A stretch of 64,000 bases of DNA, taken from G963677445 sp963678275. Its GTDB lineage: Bacteria; Bacteroidota; Ignavibacteria; Ignavibacteriales; Melioribacteraceae. The number at the start of each line of letters is the position of its first letter. The first letter of the stretch is position 1. Shown here piece by piece: positions 1 to 8,260 of this stretch. The notes below the pieces were generated by a model. It made no database searches and was not told the DNA's origin. It worked only from the letters and a program-made list of their open reading frames with translations. The stretch lies in contig OY782765.1 in the NCBI GenBank assembly GCA_963678275.1, positions 4,960,001-5,024,000 on the forward strand, given 5' to 3'. Made by a program: the position numbers and the translations under genes.

Positions 1-663
1 TGCTCCATACCCAATATCGCCACCGGCATTCTGCTGACAACCACAAAACGAAATATGATTATTGATCCGGGCGACGGCATATTGCGCGATCTGAATGAGG
101 ATATCGGGACTAAAGAAATATTGAAGATATCAGATATTTTTATCAGTCACGGGCATCACGATCATGTGGGGGGATTATGGTCATTCCTGACATATCTTTC
201 GGTTATGAGAAGGGAAGAGCCGTTAAATATATATTTTCCCGCGAAAACGGTTGAGATATGCAGCATATTTAAAGCGTTCAAAGAGGTTTACGCGAAAGAA
301 CTCAGTTATGAAATACATATGATTAAGATTGAGGATGAGAACCCGATTGATCTCGGGGATATAATGATTGAACCATTCCCGGTTAATCATAAGGAGAGGC
401 CTTCCCCCGATATGCCGGCCCATCCTGTTCCTTCACTCGGTTTCAAATTTTTCTATAACGGGAAATCAATTTGTTATGGGGGCGATACTGCCTGGTGCCG
501 GGAACTGGAGGATAAAGCCAGGGGGTCTGATCTCGCGGTTATTGAGGCGGGGGCTGATGATGAAAACTTATCCGATTTACATATGACAATTCAGCAGGCG
601 ACGGAAATAGGGAAAACCGCCGGTGAATTTTTCTTAGTACATGTGCCACAAAAAGGGAAATAA
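1..663 (+). CDS. MBL-fold metallohydrolase, 5' end outside window
   Basis: This is a metallo-beta-lactamase-fold hydrolase. The frame is open from base 1, so the true start lies upstream; the first ATG at 55 falls inside the fold, just before the strand reading MIIDPGDG. The family metal motif HxHxDH is visible as SHGHHDHVGG (about residues 50-59 of the visible part). Later metal-site candidates are NHKERP, the YGGDTAW stretch (the conserved Asp) and a late His in LVHVPQKGK. This layout is closest to the RNase Z/UlaG-like hydrolases, but the substrate cannot be read from the sequence. The stop is followed after one base by the next ATG, so the two genes are probably co-transcribed. Confidence 0.85.
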   Translation, partial: CSIPNIATGILLTTTKRNMIIDPGDGILRDLNEDIGTKEILKISDIFISHGHHDHVGGLWSFLTYLSVMRREEPLNIYFPAKTVEICSIFKAFKEVYAKELSYEIHMIKIEDENPIDLGDIMIEPFPVNHKERPSPDMPAHPVPSLGFKFFYNGKSICYGGDTAWCRELEDKARGSDLAVIEAGADDENLSDLHMTIQQATEIGKTAGEFFLVHVPQKGK

Positions 664-664
664 A

Positions 665-2449
665 ATGAAAAAAATTATCTTTTTAGTGTTGATCCCATTT
701 ATGATTTTTGCCCAGAAGGGTGAAATAAATCATGCTATTACCGCTGATGAAGTTCAGCAGCATATAAATTTTCTCGCTTCCGATGAACTGGAAGGTAGAA
801 TGACAGGAACCGAAGGCTGTTATGAAGCGGGTGATTATATCGCCGATGAAATGAAATTATATGGCCTGAAGCCTCTTTTCGACGGCAGTTATTTCCAGGA
901 ATTTGAGTTTACCGCAGATATAGAGCTGACAGATAATAACAGCGTCATCTTTAATCTTGACGGTGAAAAAATTGAACTTAAATCGGAAACCGATTTTATC
1001 ACCGCTCCCTTTTCAGGTGATCAGAACGCGACCGGTAAAGTTGTTTTTGCCGGCTATGGAATATCAGCCCCCCGGGTTGAATATGATGATTATGAAGGGC
1101 TGGATGTTGAAGGCAAATTTGTGATGGTATTCCGTTTCCATCCGGAACATGACAGCGTAATGTCCCCATTCGACGGATTCTCCTCTTTCCGCGATAAAGC
1201 CACTGTAGCTTTCGGAAAGGGAGCGCTGGGCATAATATTTGTCAATCCTCCGCAGCCTGAGATGGAAGAGGATAAACTGATGAAATTCAGATATGACAGG
1301 GGTGGCAAAGTTGATATCGGCGCCGTTCATATTAAACAGGAATTTGCCGCAAAAATATTTAAAAGCGCGGGCAAAGATATTTCTGAAATTCAGAAAAAAA
1401 TTGACGCGGATAAAAAACCTGTGACATTCGAAATTGATGGCCTGGAAGTTTCATTACAGACCGAAGTAAAAGAAATTGTCCACAAAGGAAGAAATGTCGC
1501 CGGTTATCTGGAAGGAAATGATCCGGAACTAAAGAATGAATATATTGTGGTTGGCGCCCATTATGATCACCTGGGTTATGGAGAACACGGATCACTTTTC
1601 AGGGGAGAAGGAAAAGAAATCCATAACGGCGCTGATGATAACGCGTCGGGAACTGTCGGGGTTATTGAACTGGCTGAAAAATTTGCCGGAAATAAAGACA
1701 AAATTAAACGCTCGATGATATTTACAACCTTCAGCGGCGAGGAACTCGGACTTCTTGGCTCACGTCATTTTGTGGATAATTCCCCTGTAAGACCTGAAGA
1801 AATGGTCGCGATGTTTAATATGGATATGATTGGCAGATTGAAGGAGGATACAAGTCTGACTGTCTTTGGTACTGGCACGGCAACCGAATGGAATGACCTT
1901 CTGAACAGTAAAAATGAGAAATATCATTTTAACCTGACTCTCAATAAGGATGGCTACAGCCCGAGCGATAACACTTCATTTTACGCTGAAAAAGTGCCGG
2001 TCCTCTTTTTCTTTACCGGGGTGCATCCGGATTACCACCGACCTTCGGATGACGCGGATAAAATAGAGGCCGAAGGTGAAGAAATGATCCTGAAATATGT
2101 CTATGATATTATCAGCGCGGTTGATTCGGAAGATAAAAAACCGGAATATGTTGCTGTTCCCCGTAAAAAAATGCAAAGCTCAGGAGGCTGGAAAGTATAT
2201 GTCGGCACCATTCCCGATTACGCTTATGAAGGTGGTTACAAACTCTCAGGCGTCAGTGACGGCGGCCCCGCCCAACGCGCCGGTATGAAAGGTGGCGACA
2301 TAATGATAAAATTCGGCGACAGAAAAATTTCCAATATTTACGATTATGTTTACGCCCTCAAAGAACATGTGCCCGGCGACCATGTGGAAGTAGTAGTAAT
2401 GAGAGGCGATGAAGAACTAAAATTCGAAATAGAACTCGGAGTAAGATAA
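665..2449 (+). CDS. Secreted M28 zinc peptidase with PA and PDZ domains
   Basis: A 594-residue exported aminopeptidase-like protein. The start at 665 is preferred over an in-frame ATG at 641 because it begins a clean signal peptide (MKKIIFLVLIPFMIFA) and leaves a 1-bp gap to the upstream gene. Residues about 100-250 resemble a protease-associated domain. The M28 co-catalytic zinc ligands are visible in order: His in VGAHYDHLGYG, Asp in NGADDNASGT, the Glu pair in SGEELGLLGS, Asp in MFNMDMIGR and the final His in VHPDYHRPSDD. The last about 90 residues are a PDZ domain (GGPAQRAGMKGGDIMIKFG). The likely role is degradation of peptides in the periplasm or outside the cell. All metal ligands are present. 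Confidence 0.92.
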   Translation: MKKIIFLVLIPFMIFAQKGEINHAITADEVQQHINFLASDELEGRMTGTEGCYEAGDYIADEMKLYGLKPLFDGSYFQEFEFTADIELTDNNSVIFNLDGEKIELKSETDFITAPFSGDQNATGKVVFAGYGISAPRVEYDDYEGLDVEGKFVMVFRFHPEHDSVMSPFDGFSSFRDKATVAFGKGALGIIFVNPPQPEMEEDKLMKFRYDRGGKVDIGAVHIKQEFAAKIFKSAGKDISEIQKKIDADKKPVTFEIDGLEVSLQTEVKEIVHKGRNVAGYLEGNDPELKNEYIVVGAHYDHLGYGEHGSLFRGEGKEIHNGADDNASGTVGVIELAEKFAGNKDKIKRSMIFTTFSGEELGLLGSRHFVDNSPVRPEEMVAMFNMDMIGRLKEDTSLTVFGTGTATEWNDLLNSKNEKYHFNLTLNKDGYSPSDNTSFYAEKVPVLFFFTGVHPDYHRPSDDADKIEAEGEEMILKYVYDIISAVDSEDKKPEYVAVPRKKMQSSGGWKVYVGTIPDYAYEGGYKLSGVSDGGPAQRAGMKGGDIMIKFGDRKISNIYDYVYALKEHVPGDHVEVVVMRGDEELKFEIELGVR

Positions 2450-2453
2450 TTCT

Positions 2454-2480
2454 GTAGGACAGCCTTTCCAGGCTGTCCCA
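2454..2480. repeat. REP-type palindrome just after the M28 gene
   Basis: A 9-bp perfect inverted repeat (GGACAGCCT at 2457-2465, AGGCTGTCC at 2470-2478, loop TTCC) starts 5 bases after the stop codon. The same palindrome flanks the RAYT transposase genes near 24-26 kb, so this is probably a dispersed REP copy. It may also act as a transcript end. Confidence 0.8.
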
Positions 2481-2686
2481 CCCCGGGAGTATTTACCCCG
2501 TTCACGAACTCCGGTCCCTCCCCCGCGTGATTTTTAAGCAAAACAATTGACCCCCCCCCATATCTTCAAATTAGCTGCAAAGTTTCAGTCTGTCAGTTTC
2601 GGGCAAGACATATTCTTTTGCAATTTTTTTGGTTTGAGCGATGTTGCGCGCTTATTGCAAATGTGTATTCTTTTTGGGCTGGCGTC

Positions 2687-3233
2687 TCAGTCTTTATTTT
2701 CAATTAGTTGTTTTAATTCTTCTTTGCCCGGTAAAACTGTTTGGTATTTGCTTGCAAATATATGTTGATTGTCTTTCGAGTTCCCGAACAGACCAATTAT
2801 TATTCGAGGCTTCAATTTCATAGAATTTTCGTTCATCGCCATTTTCTATTTTGATAAGCTGTAAATAGTGCGACCAGCTTAATTTAAATGGACTCTCAGA
2901 TTTCCGCAACACTGATGCGGATTTTTCGGATTCAGAAATTGAATTCTTATAGGTAAGGTAAAACTTCCTCATTCTTTCAAGGTTGTAAACCGAATAACCT
3001 TTACCAAAATCTTTCGTGAGTTTTTGAGAAAGATCTTTTAAAACGGCTTTTCCCTACTCAGCGCGTTCTTTGCCTTGTTGTTCATCTTCAACTATTAATC
3101 GTCCAACTTCAAAATAGGTTAGCACAATGGTTTGATTCACGCTTTTTGCAACAAACTTTCTGGCTTCGTTTAACAGCTCTGATATTTTACCGAAAAGCCG
3201 GCTATTTGACTTTGATAATTCCATGTTATCCAT
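2687..3233 (-). pseudogene. Broken DUF1016/YhcG-like nuclease gene
   Basis: Read from the ATG at 3233, the minus strand gives a typical DUF1016 N-terminal domain (SRLFGKISELLNEARKFV, then TYFEVGRLIVEDEQQGKERAE). An in-frame TAG at 3054-3056 follows, where the family has the Tyr of AEYGKAVL. The frame continues through KGYSVYNLERMRKFYLTY and LSWSHYLQLI to SVRELERQ. The PDDEXK half is missing there. The sequence jumps near 2765-2771 to the family's extreme C-terminus (FASKYQTVLPGKEELKQLIE) in another frame, ending at 2687. The gene therefore carries a nonsense change plus a large internal deletion and cannot make nuclease. Functional relatives are often found beside restriction or toxin-antitoxin genes. 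Confidence 0.85.
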
Positions 3234-3929
3234 AATGCAAAATTAAGAAATATCCTATTTCTTTTCTCAATTTAAATCATTGACTGGCAGAGCCGGAATG
3301 AACAAAGTTCCAGAGTTACTCGAAGTAAAACCTCCCCCGTCTCCAAAGTACGGCACAATATTTTTTGAGACTTTAAGTAAATATATTCAGGCAGGCGCCG
3401 GATCACCATCATTTGTCCGGAATATACTAAACATTCCGATAATTGACGCCCGGGCAATTTATAACCGTCTTTCAGATGGCATACTAAAAACCTCTTCTTG
3501 ATACGAATACTTATTTGCGGCTGGCTAAATCAATCAGACCATTGCCTGGAGTCCCGTTTGGCAAACTTCAATATTCTCTCTATATTCATAAAGAACTTCA
3601 GTTGGAACTCAAGAGAAGCAGCAGACTGAAGAATAAATTTTACCGGGTTGAGGAGAAAGAACAGCCGGAGGAAAGAAAAAAAATTGTAACATGCGGTAAC
3701 ACGAATAAACAGGATATTGAATGAAATTATAAATTATTGGAAAAATATAAAAGATTTACCCTGCAATTTCAGTGACGAATATAGCAGAATATTCGGCGCG
3801 CTTCCGATGTGATGATAGATTGCTGTTGTTTTGTGATATCATTTTGAATTTAATTTTATAGCGCGTGGTCATAAACTCTTCCACATGGAAAGGTAAGGGC
3901 ATTCCGCAATGCAGACCGGCGAGCTATTC
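3234..3929. other. Stretch without a recognisable gene
   Basis: Short frames exist on both strands, but none has a recognisable domain or convincing start. The segment at about 3286-3350 (AGAGCCGGAATGAACAAAG, then a CTCCCCCGTC block) matches one arm of the dispersed inverted-repeat element at 7319-7491, so at least part of this stretch is repeat material. The plus-strand run at 3515-3724 is Lys/Glu-rich and may be gene debris. I see no RNA gene. Confidence 0.5.
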
Positions 3930-4204
3930 TTACAAAATATTAATCTGTATTTTTTTACCAGGCGCTGATAAATAATTTTTAAGTGTTGTAAGCCGAATAT
4001 CTTCCGCGTGATTTTCTATCCGGGATATTGCCGATTTTTTTGTCTTTAGTTTTTCCGCGAGCTGCTCCTGAGTTAAACCGACTTCTTCTCTTGCCTGGCG
4101 AAGCAAAATCCCGATTTTAAAATTTTCATATCCCTTTTCAAATTCTTTAGCGTTTAACTTTCCGCTTTTTTTCTATTATTAATATATCTTTCTAAATCAT
4201 CCAT
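3930..4204 (-). pseudogene. Frameshifted HigA-like (XRE) antitoxin
   Basis: From the ATG at 4204 the frame reads MDDLERYINNRKKAES and then stops. One frame over it continues NAKEFEKGYENFKIGILLRQ, then REEVGLTQEQLAEKLKTKKS and AISRIENHAEDIRLTTLKNY, to the stop at 3930. That is a complete HigA-type helix-turn-helix antitoxin of about 90 residues with a single frameshift after about codon 16. Internal re-initiation could in principle still make the HTH part. It lies downstream of a truncated toxin (4224-4343), the usual toxin-first order of higBA. Confidence 0.75.
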
Positions 4205-4223
4205 ATACAATTCTTATTAAATA

Positions 4224-4343
4224 TTACCTGGGAACCCGATCTAAATCCCTGACCAGACGCAGTGTCCAAAGTATCTTCTCAACTTCTTTCTCTGAAAGAG
4301 AATCTAAAAACTCCTCAACCGGTATTTTATTGTTAATAATAAG
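4224..4343 (-). pseudogene. HigB/Gp49-like toxin fragment
   Basis: The minus strand encodes NKIPVEEFLDSLSEKEVEKI followed by LWTLRLVRDLDRVPR and a stop at 4224. This is the N-terminal part of a RelE/HigB (phage Gp49-like) toxin. The start is lost at the junction with the cassette-type palindrome at 4344-4464. The C-terminal half, which carries the catalytic surface, is missing before the antitoxin start at 4204. The fragment suggests that the cassette-array end replaced the 5' end of a resident higBA operon. Confidence 0.65.
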
Positions 4344-4464
4344 TTGTATGAGTAGTGGCAGATTGCGTGGTAGTATCCAGTCAAACCGCTACACAGTTTG
4401 AGCGGGCTACAAACCTTGATATTCGGGACTTTCCCTGCCATTACTTATACAAAATGTTGTGCAC
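4344..4464 (-). other. attC-like palindrome following the ATPase cassette
   Basis: An imperfect palindrome of about 120 bp with outer 18-base arms at 4344-4361 and 4435-4452 that pair with two G-T type mismatches. The interior is almost the same as in the copy at 5768-5903. On the minus strand it begins with GTGCACAAC (4464-4456), which is the complement, with one mismatch, of GTTATGCAC at the start of the same cassette (5776-5768). In integrons a cassette's first bases are complementary to the first core box of its own attC, so this pairing is what a cassette predicts. No integrase is in the window. Confidence 0.6.
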
Positions 4465-4480
4465 TGGCATTCTTTTGCGT

Positions 4481-5683
4481 TCATTTTAATAACCAGTCAA
4501 TCACATTTATTTTTTGAATTCCATTTATGCTTGTATTATCATAGTCCAATGTTAATAGAAATTTAGGATAATTATCTTTAATTCTATCAAATGCCGAAAT
4601 TTCACGATTAAATGTTTTTTCGTCATTAACAGTATATGCTACCTGATAATATTCTCGTTCATTGTTTGCCTTTTGAACAACAAAGTCAATTTCCCTGTCA
4701 TTATGTTTTCCTACATAAACTTTTCCACCTCGCCTAAATAGTTCAAAGTAAACTATGTTTTCAAGTTTTCGTCCTAAATCTGCTTCATATTTATTTGTAG
4801 CAGTAATATTTTTTAAACCTAAATCAACAACATAATATTTTCCATTCGTAGATAGCAATTCTTTTCCTTTGATGTCGTATCGGGGTGCAGCATACAAAAT
4901 ATATGACTGAGTAAGAAAATCCAGATACTTAATAATCGTATTATGCGAAATTTTCTTTTGGGAATTATGATTTAATTGTGCCGCAATATTCGTTGGTGAA
5001 ACATAAGAGCCTACAGAATCAAAAAGAAAACTAACAATTCGATGCAGGTTATTTACATTCCGCAGGCTGTGACGCTGTGAAATATCCTTAATTATCACAG
5101 TATCGTAAATTGATTGCAGATATTCATTTACTAGGTTTTCATCATTTTTTGAAAGAGTTACTGCTTCAGGAAAACAACTCTCATTGATATATTTCCTAAA
5201 AAGTCTATCTGTATTTTTTTCTTCAGAATAAGCAGATGCGTATTCTTTAAAAGAATATGGTTGTAGGTTTATAGCAATATATCTTCCTGTCAAAAGTGTT
5301 GCTAACTCACTCGATAATAAATAAGCATTTGAACCAGTAACATATAAGTCAATATTCTTTTTCGTAAACAAGCTGTTTATTAACCTTTCGAAATCGTTTA
5401 TTAGCTGTACTTCATCTAGGAATATGTAATACTTATTATTAGGATCGACTTGTTCGATTATTTCATCATAAAGGATTGTCCAATCCGTGAGATGTACATT
5501 TTCTCTTTCTTCAAAATTTAGAAAAATGATGTTTTCAGTTGCTACACCTTCTTTAAGTAGTTCATTCATAAACGCTTCTAAAAGTGTAGATTTACCGCAA
5601 CGTCTTATTCCAGTAATTACTTTTATTAAGTTCTGGTCTTTGAGTTGTTTTAAACGATTTAGGTATAATCCTCTTTCTATCAT
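4481..5683 (-). CDS. AAA ATPase with DUF4143 (PDDEXK-like) C-terminus
   Basis: A 400-residue protein of the common prokaryotic AAA_14/DUF4143 family. The ATG at 5683 is chosen over an upstream TTG at 5698 because GAAGGA precedes it. Walker A is GIRRCGKST (about residues 26-34) and Walker B is YYIFLDEVQ. The C-terminal domain carries a nuclease-like D...D/E-x-V pattern in DREIDFVVQKANNEREYYQV. The cellular role of this family is poorly defined; members often sit in mobile or defence contexts. The gene is AT-rich compared with the core genes around it. A near-identical palindrome lies on each side (4344-4464 and 5768-5903), so it looks like the payload of a gene cassette. Confidence 0.88.
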   Translation of the reverse strand: MIERGLYLNRLKQLKDQNLIKVITGIRRCGKSTLLEAFMNELLKEGVATENIIFLNFEERENVHLTDWTILYDEIIEQVDPNNKYYIFLDEVQLINDFERLINSLFTKKNIDLYVTGSNAYLLSSELATLLTGRYIAINLQPYSFKEYASAYSEEKNTDRLFRKYINESCFPEAVTLSKNDENLVNEYLQSIYDTVIIKDISQRHSLRNVNNLHRIVSFLFDSVGSYVSPTNIAAQLNHNSQKKISHNTIIKYLDFLTQSYILYAAPRYDIKGKELLSTNGKYYVVDLGLKNITATNKYEADLGRKLENIVYFELFRRGGKVYVGKHNDREIDFVVQKANNEREYYQVAYTVNDEKTFNREISAFDRIKDNYPKFLLTLDYDNTSINGIQKINVIDWLLK

Positions 5684-5767
5684 TTTTTTTTCCTTCAAAG
5701 ATAATCCCTTATTGACGAAAATGCAATTATTTACTAATTTTCGTCATTAGAAGTAGTTCCGTTGCTT

Positions 5768-5903
5768 GTGCATAACGGTAAATTGTATGAGTAGTGGCAG
5801 ATTGCGTGGTAGTTCCCTGTCAAATCGCTACACAGTTTGAGCGGGCTACAAACCTTGATATTTACTATTTTCCCTGCCATTACTTATACAAAGTGATAGC
5901 AAC
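5768..5903 (-). other. attC-like palindrome between two cassettes
   Basis: Second copy of the long imperfect palindrome. Its outer arms are at 5783-5800 and 5874-5891, and a CGCT...AGCG hairpin lies inside. On the minus strand it begins with GTTGCTATCAC (5903-5893), which matches the complement of GTTAGCAAC at the start of its cassette (6839-6831) apart from a 2-base insertion. It ends with GTTATGCAC (5776-5768), where the next cassette would begin. Both cassettes therefore show the box pairing expected of integron cassettes. Confidence 0.6.
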
Positions 5904-5908
5904 TTTTA

Positions 5909-6787
5909 TTATAATTTATTCATATCTTCTAATATTTCGTCAGCTAAGAATTTCCTTTTTTTATCTTTAATATCAAACCAATAGACACAACTTGAATCCT
6001 TTATAAAATTTTCAAATTGCGTCAAACCTTTTGTTTTCATTCTAGTTCTTAATAACATGTCTTTTAAATGCACCCCATCAATCAGGCTTAATTCAATATT
6101 TCGTTGTTTTAGATTTTCTTTAGAATCATTATACTCAATAGATGCATCTCGTGAAAACTTATCTGCAGTTGTTACAAAATAACCGCAATTGTACTCAGAT
6201 TGCGCTATTGAACCAATAAATTCCCTTATACACTTTACAGACTCTGGTTTATCTGTCTGTCTTCTTTTTACTTGAATTGCTGATGAAATTCCTGTATCAT
6301 TTTCAACAAAAACTAAATCTATACCTCCATCTTTTGAATAAACAGAATTTGTTGTATAATGTATTTCGCAATTATAAAGATTTCTGAATATTGAATAAAC
6401 AACTTCTTCGCATTTTTTTGCTGAAATTTCTTTTCTGTTATCCCAATTTTTCAGTAAATATTCTCTTAATTCTTCAACAGGAACATCATCACTAGAAACT
6501 GCTTTTTTTGTTAATATTGAGAAATACTCAAACTCGTCCATTTGATCATAAGCACGCATCATAGCTCGCCACCAGTGACACCGAAAGCATACCTTAATAT
6601 ACATCCATACATCTATGTGATTTGTTATCCCTCGATATGCATTGAGTTTATTTCCACAATATACACATTCACTAGCATCTCCAAAATGACCATGTACATT
6701 ATAAAAAGGTTTCTTCATCAACTTTACACGCGAAGTAAAACCAGTATAACCTTTTATAATTCTGCTAAATTGATAAATACTACCCAT
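5909..6787 (-). CDS. Mrr-type restriction endonuclease-like protein with zinc finger
   Basis: A 292-residue protein. The N-terminal third holds two Cys pairs (CVYCGNKL and CFRCHWW, about residues 38-80) that probably bind zinc. The middle is an Mrr-catalytic-type PDDEXK domain: a helix CEEVVYSIFRN, then GGIDLVFV (catalytic Asp) and AIQVKRR (the Q-x-K motif), then YFVTTADKFSRDA. Such proteins cleave DNA, often modified DNA, but here this is inferred from motifs only. No methyltransferase is adjacent. The gene is AT-rich and is followed by an attC-like palindrome, so it is likely a cassette-borne defence or selfish gene. Confidence 0.8.
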   Translation of the reverse strand: MGSIYQFSRIIKGYTGFTSRVKLMKKPFYNVHGHFGDASECVYCGNKLNAYRGITNHIDVWMYIKVCFRCHWWRAMMRAYDQMDEFEYFSILTKKAVSSDDVPVEELREYLLKNWDNRKEISAKKCEEVVYSIFRNLYNCEIHYTTNSVYSKDGGIDLVFVENDTGISSAIQVKRRQTDKPESVKCIREFIGSIAQSEYNCGYFVTTADKFSRDASIEYNDSKENLKQRNIELSLIDGVHLKDMLLRTRMKTKGLTQFENFIKDSSCVYWFDIKDKKRKFLADEILEDMNKL

Positions 6788-6830
6788 AGTATTCTAAATA
6801 ACTTGAATTTTCGCAATCGACATCGTAATT

Positions 6831-6905
6831 GTTGCTAACGTGTGTGTATATGTTATTGTGTTTAGCCCACTAATTTGATGGTATAAACACAATTGTGTAT
6901 ATATT
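6831..6905 (-). other. Third attC-like palindrome at the head of the cassette pair
   Basis: A shorter, different palindrome. The inner arms ATTGTGTTTA and TAAACACAAT enclose a short loop, and outer GTGTATAT-type arms lie either side. On the minus strand it ends in CGTTAGCAAC, which would be the recombination box at which the Mrr-type cassette begins. Its sequence differs from the two other palindromes, as attC sites of different cassettes often do. Confidence 0.45.
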
Positions 6906-7318
6906 TCATTTACAATTTACTAATACTTTTCAAAAATAGTAGCAATAATGTATCCCATGGGGATAAATTGGACGTAACTGCTGTCATTTCCACAGCTCCG
7001 CCACGCCCGCGCGCCGAAGTGAAACGAAAGAGGGCCACTCACATTACATTTATTTGGCCATGTAAAATCATATTTAATCTATATCGAATAAAAAGATCAT
7101 TCGCTGATTCAAGCGCTTATTACCCCAAATGCTATCAGTCATTCGCAAAATAGGGAAATAAATAATAATTAACAAGAGGTAATTAATTGTGAATGGTGAA
7201 TTATGAATGATGAATTAAAAAATGAGAGTATGAGTATTCAGTAAGGAGTTAAATTCTACGAAAAAAGGTAAGAAATGCAAAAACGAGTGGTAGGTTTTAT
7301 TGCCAGGAAGAATTTTTG

Positions 7319-7491
7319 TAGTAACTCGTGGTGAGTCCTCCCCCGTCAATGAAGAAAAGCGCTTCATTGCCACCCCCTCCGGCGGGGGACATTTTGAATG
7401 CTCTGATTTGTCGATAAATATCCCCCTTCGGAGGGGGTGGACCCAAAGTGTTTTTCTTTGGAGCCGGGGGAGGACTTACTTCGAGTAACTA
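7319..7491. repeat. Long inverted-repeat (MITE-like) element
   Basis: Two arms of about 70 bases (7319-7390 and 7421-7491) are imperfect reverse complements and start and end with TAGTAACTCG and CGAGTAACTA. Each arm carries a CTCCCCCG-type block and a CACCCCCTCC-type block. Related arms occur at about 40578-40665 and 43325-43420, on either side of the insertion sequence. No coding content is visible. Confidence 0.65.
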
Positions 7492-7635
7492 TATAACTTT
7501 GCTTTTTCTGGCTCTGCCAGTATATAAGTATGAGTAAGAGTATGATGGCCGGATTGTATGGTTGCGGCGGGGTTATGCATTTTTTTCAGAGGAAGTAAAA
7601 ACGATTGCGATACCGATACCGAATCCGATACCGAT

Positions 7636-8122
7636 CTTCATCAGGTAATCCTTAAATCTTTTAATCATGGTTCAGGGTGTGGCGGATTTGGAATAAAGTT
7701 TTTACCTGGGGTTTGTGGGACCAATGGGAAACGGGGGACTTTGGGTTGGTGATGTTTTTTTTTTATGAAAATATTTTTTGGCCCGGACCTCGGGACAATG
7801 AAAAATTAACTGTCGTACGGGTCGCCATAGTACCACAGAACTTTGAATAACCAAGGGGAAAGTAATAGCGATGCTGATTTTTGTCCTGTTTGTCAATACA
7901 ATCCTGTAAATCCTGTTATTCTTTGCGGCCTTTGCGTATTCTTTTCCTTTCGCGGTCTTTGCGTGGAATTTACCGCCGGGGAACTAAAACCTATCGCGCA
8001 CCCAACAGCGCTTCTAATCAGGTAATCCTTAAATCCTTTAATCATGGTTCAGGGAGTGGCGGATTTGGAATAAAGTTTTTACCTGGGGTTTGTGGGACCA
8101 ATGGGACACGGGGGACTTTGGG
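7636..8122. repeat. Direct repeat pair of about 105 bp
   Basis: 7636-7740 and 8009-8122 share CAGGTAATCCTTAAATC, ATCATGGTTCAGGG, GGCGGATTTGGAATAAAG and GGGGTTTGTGGGACCAATGG with only a few differences. The sequence between them is unrelated to either copy. Non-coding; origin unknown. Confidence 0.7.
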
Positions 8123-8230
8123 GTGTGTTAAATTTTTGGGGTTGGGAAGTAATTTTTATGGTTGTTCGTGAAAGGGGAGTAATTTGAATACCGGCGGGAT
8201 TTCTTTAGGGGTAAGTCTCTCTGAGGGGAA

Positions 8231-8251
8231 GGACAGGCTAAAAGCCTGTCC
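8231..8251. repeat. REP-variant palindrome downstream of a T9SS gene
   Basis: GGACAGGCT and AGCCTGTCC pair perfectly around a 3-base loop. The palindrome lies about 10 bases past the stop codon of the minus-strand gene ending at 8261. It is a variant of the REP palindrome found at 2454 and at 24-26 kb and could double as a terminator. Confidence 0.6.
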
Positions 8252-8260
8252 TAAGGGGGG

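Larger units (their letters stand above)
6906..8260. repeat. Repeat island, no genes
   Basis: No coding gene is recognisable in this 1.35-kb stretch. It contains (a) an AGTTAAATTCTACG motif near 7250 shared with other islands; (b) a hairpin element at 7319-7491; (c) the phrase GAGTAAGAGTATGATGGCCGG near 7530-7555, shared with 38.0, 38.7, 44.2 and 60.0 kb; (d) a direct repeat of about 105 bp at 7636-7740 and 8009-8122; and (e) a GGACAGGCT/AGCCTGTCC palindrome at 8231-8251 just downstream of the next gene. Confidence 0.75.

Noticed and set aside
2560..2686. attC-like site after the DUF1016 pseudogene
   Set aside because: The sequence has some cassette-end look (ACACATTTGCAATAAGCG), but I could not find convincing paired arms or core boxes.
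3280..3724. Two small plus-strand open frames in the decayed region
   Set aside because: No recognisable domain; part of the first overlaps a dispersed repeat arm. Could be gene debris, but I cannot support a call.
4481..6787. A two-gene ATPase-nuclease defence operon
   Set aside because: The genes are separated by a long palindrome and look independently acquired; nothing shows that they work together.
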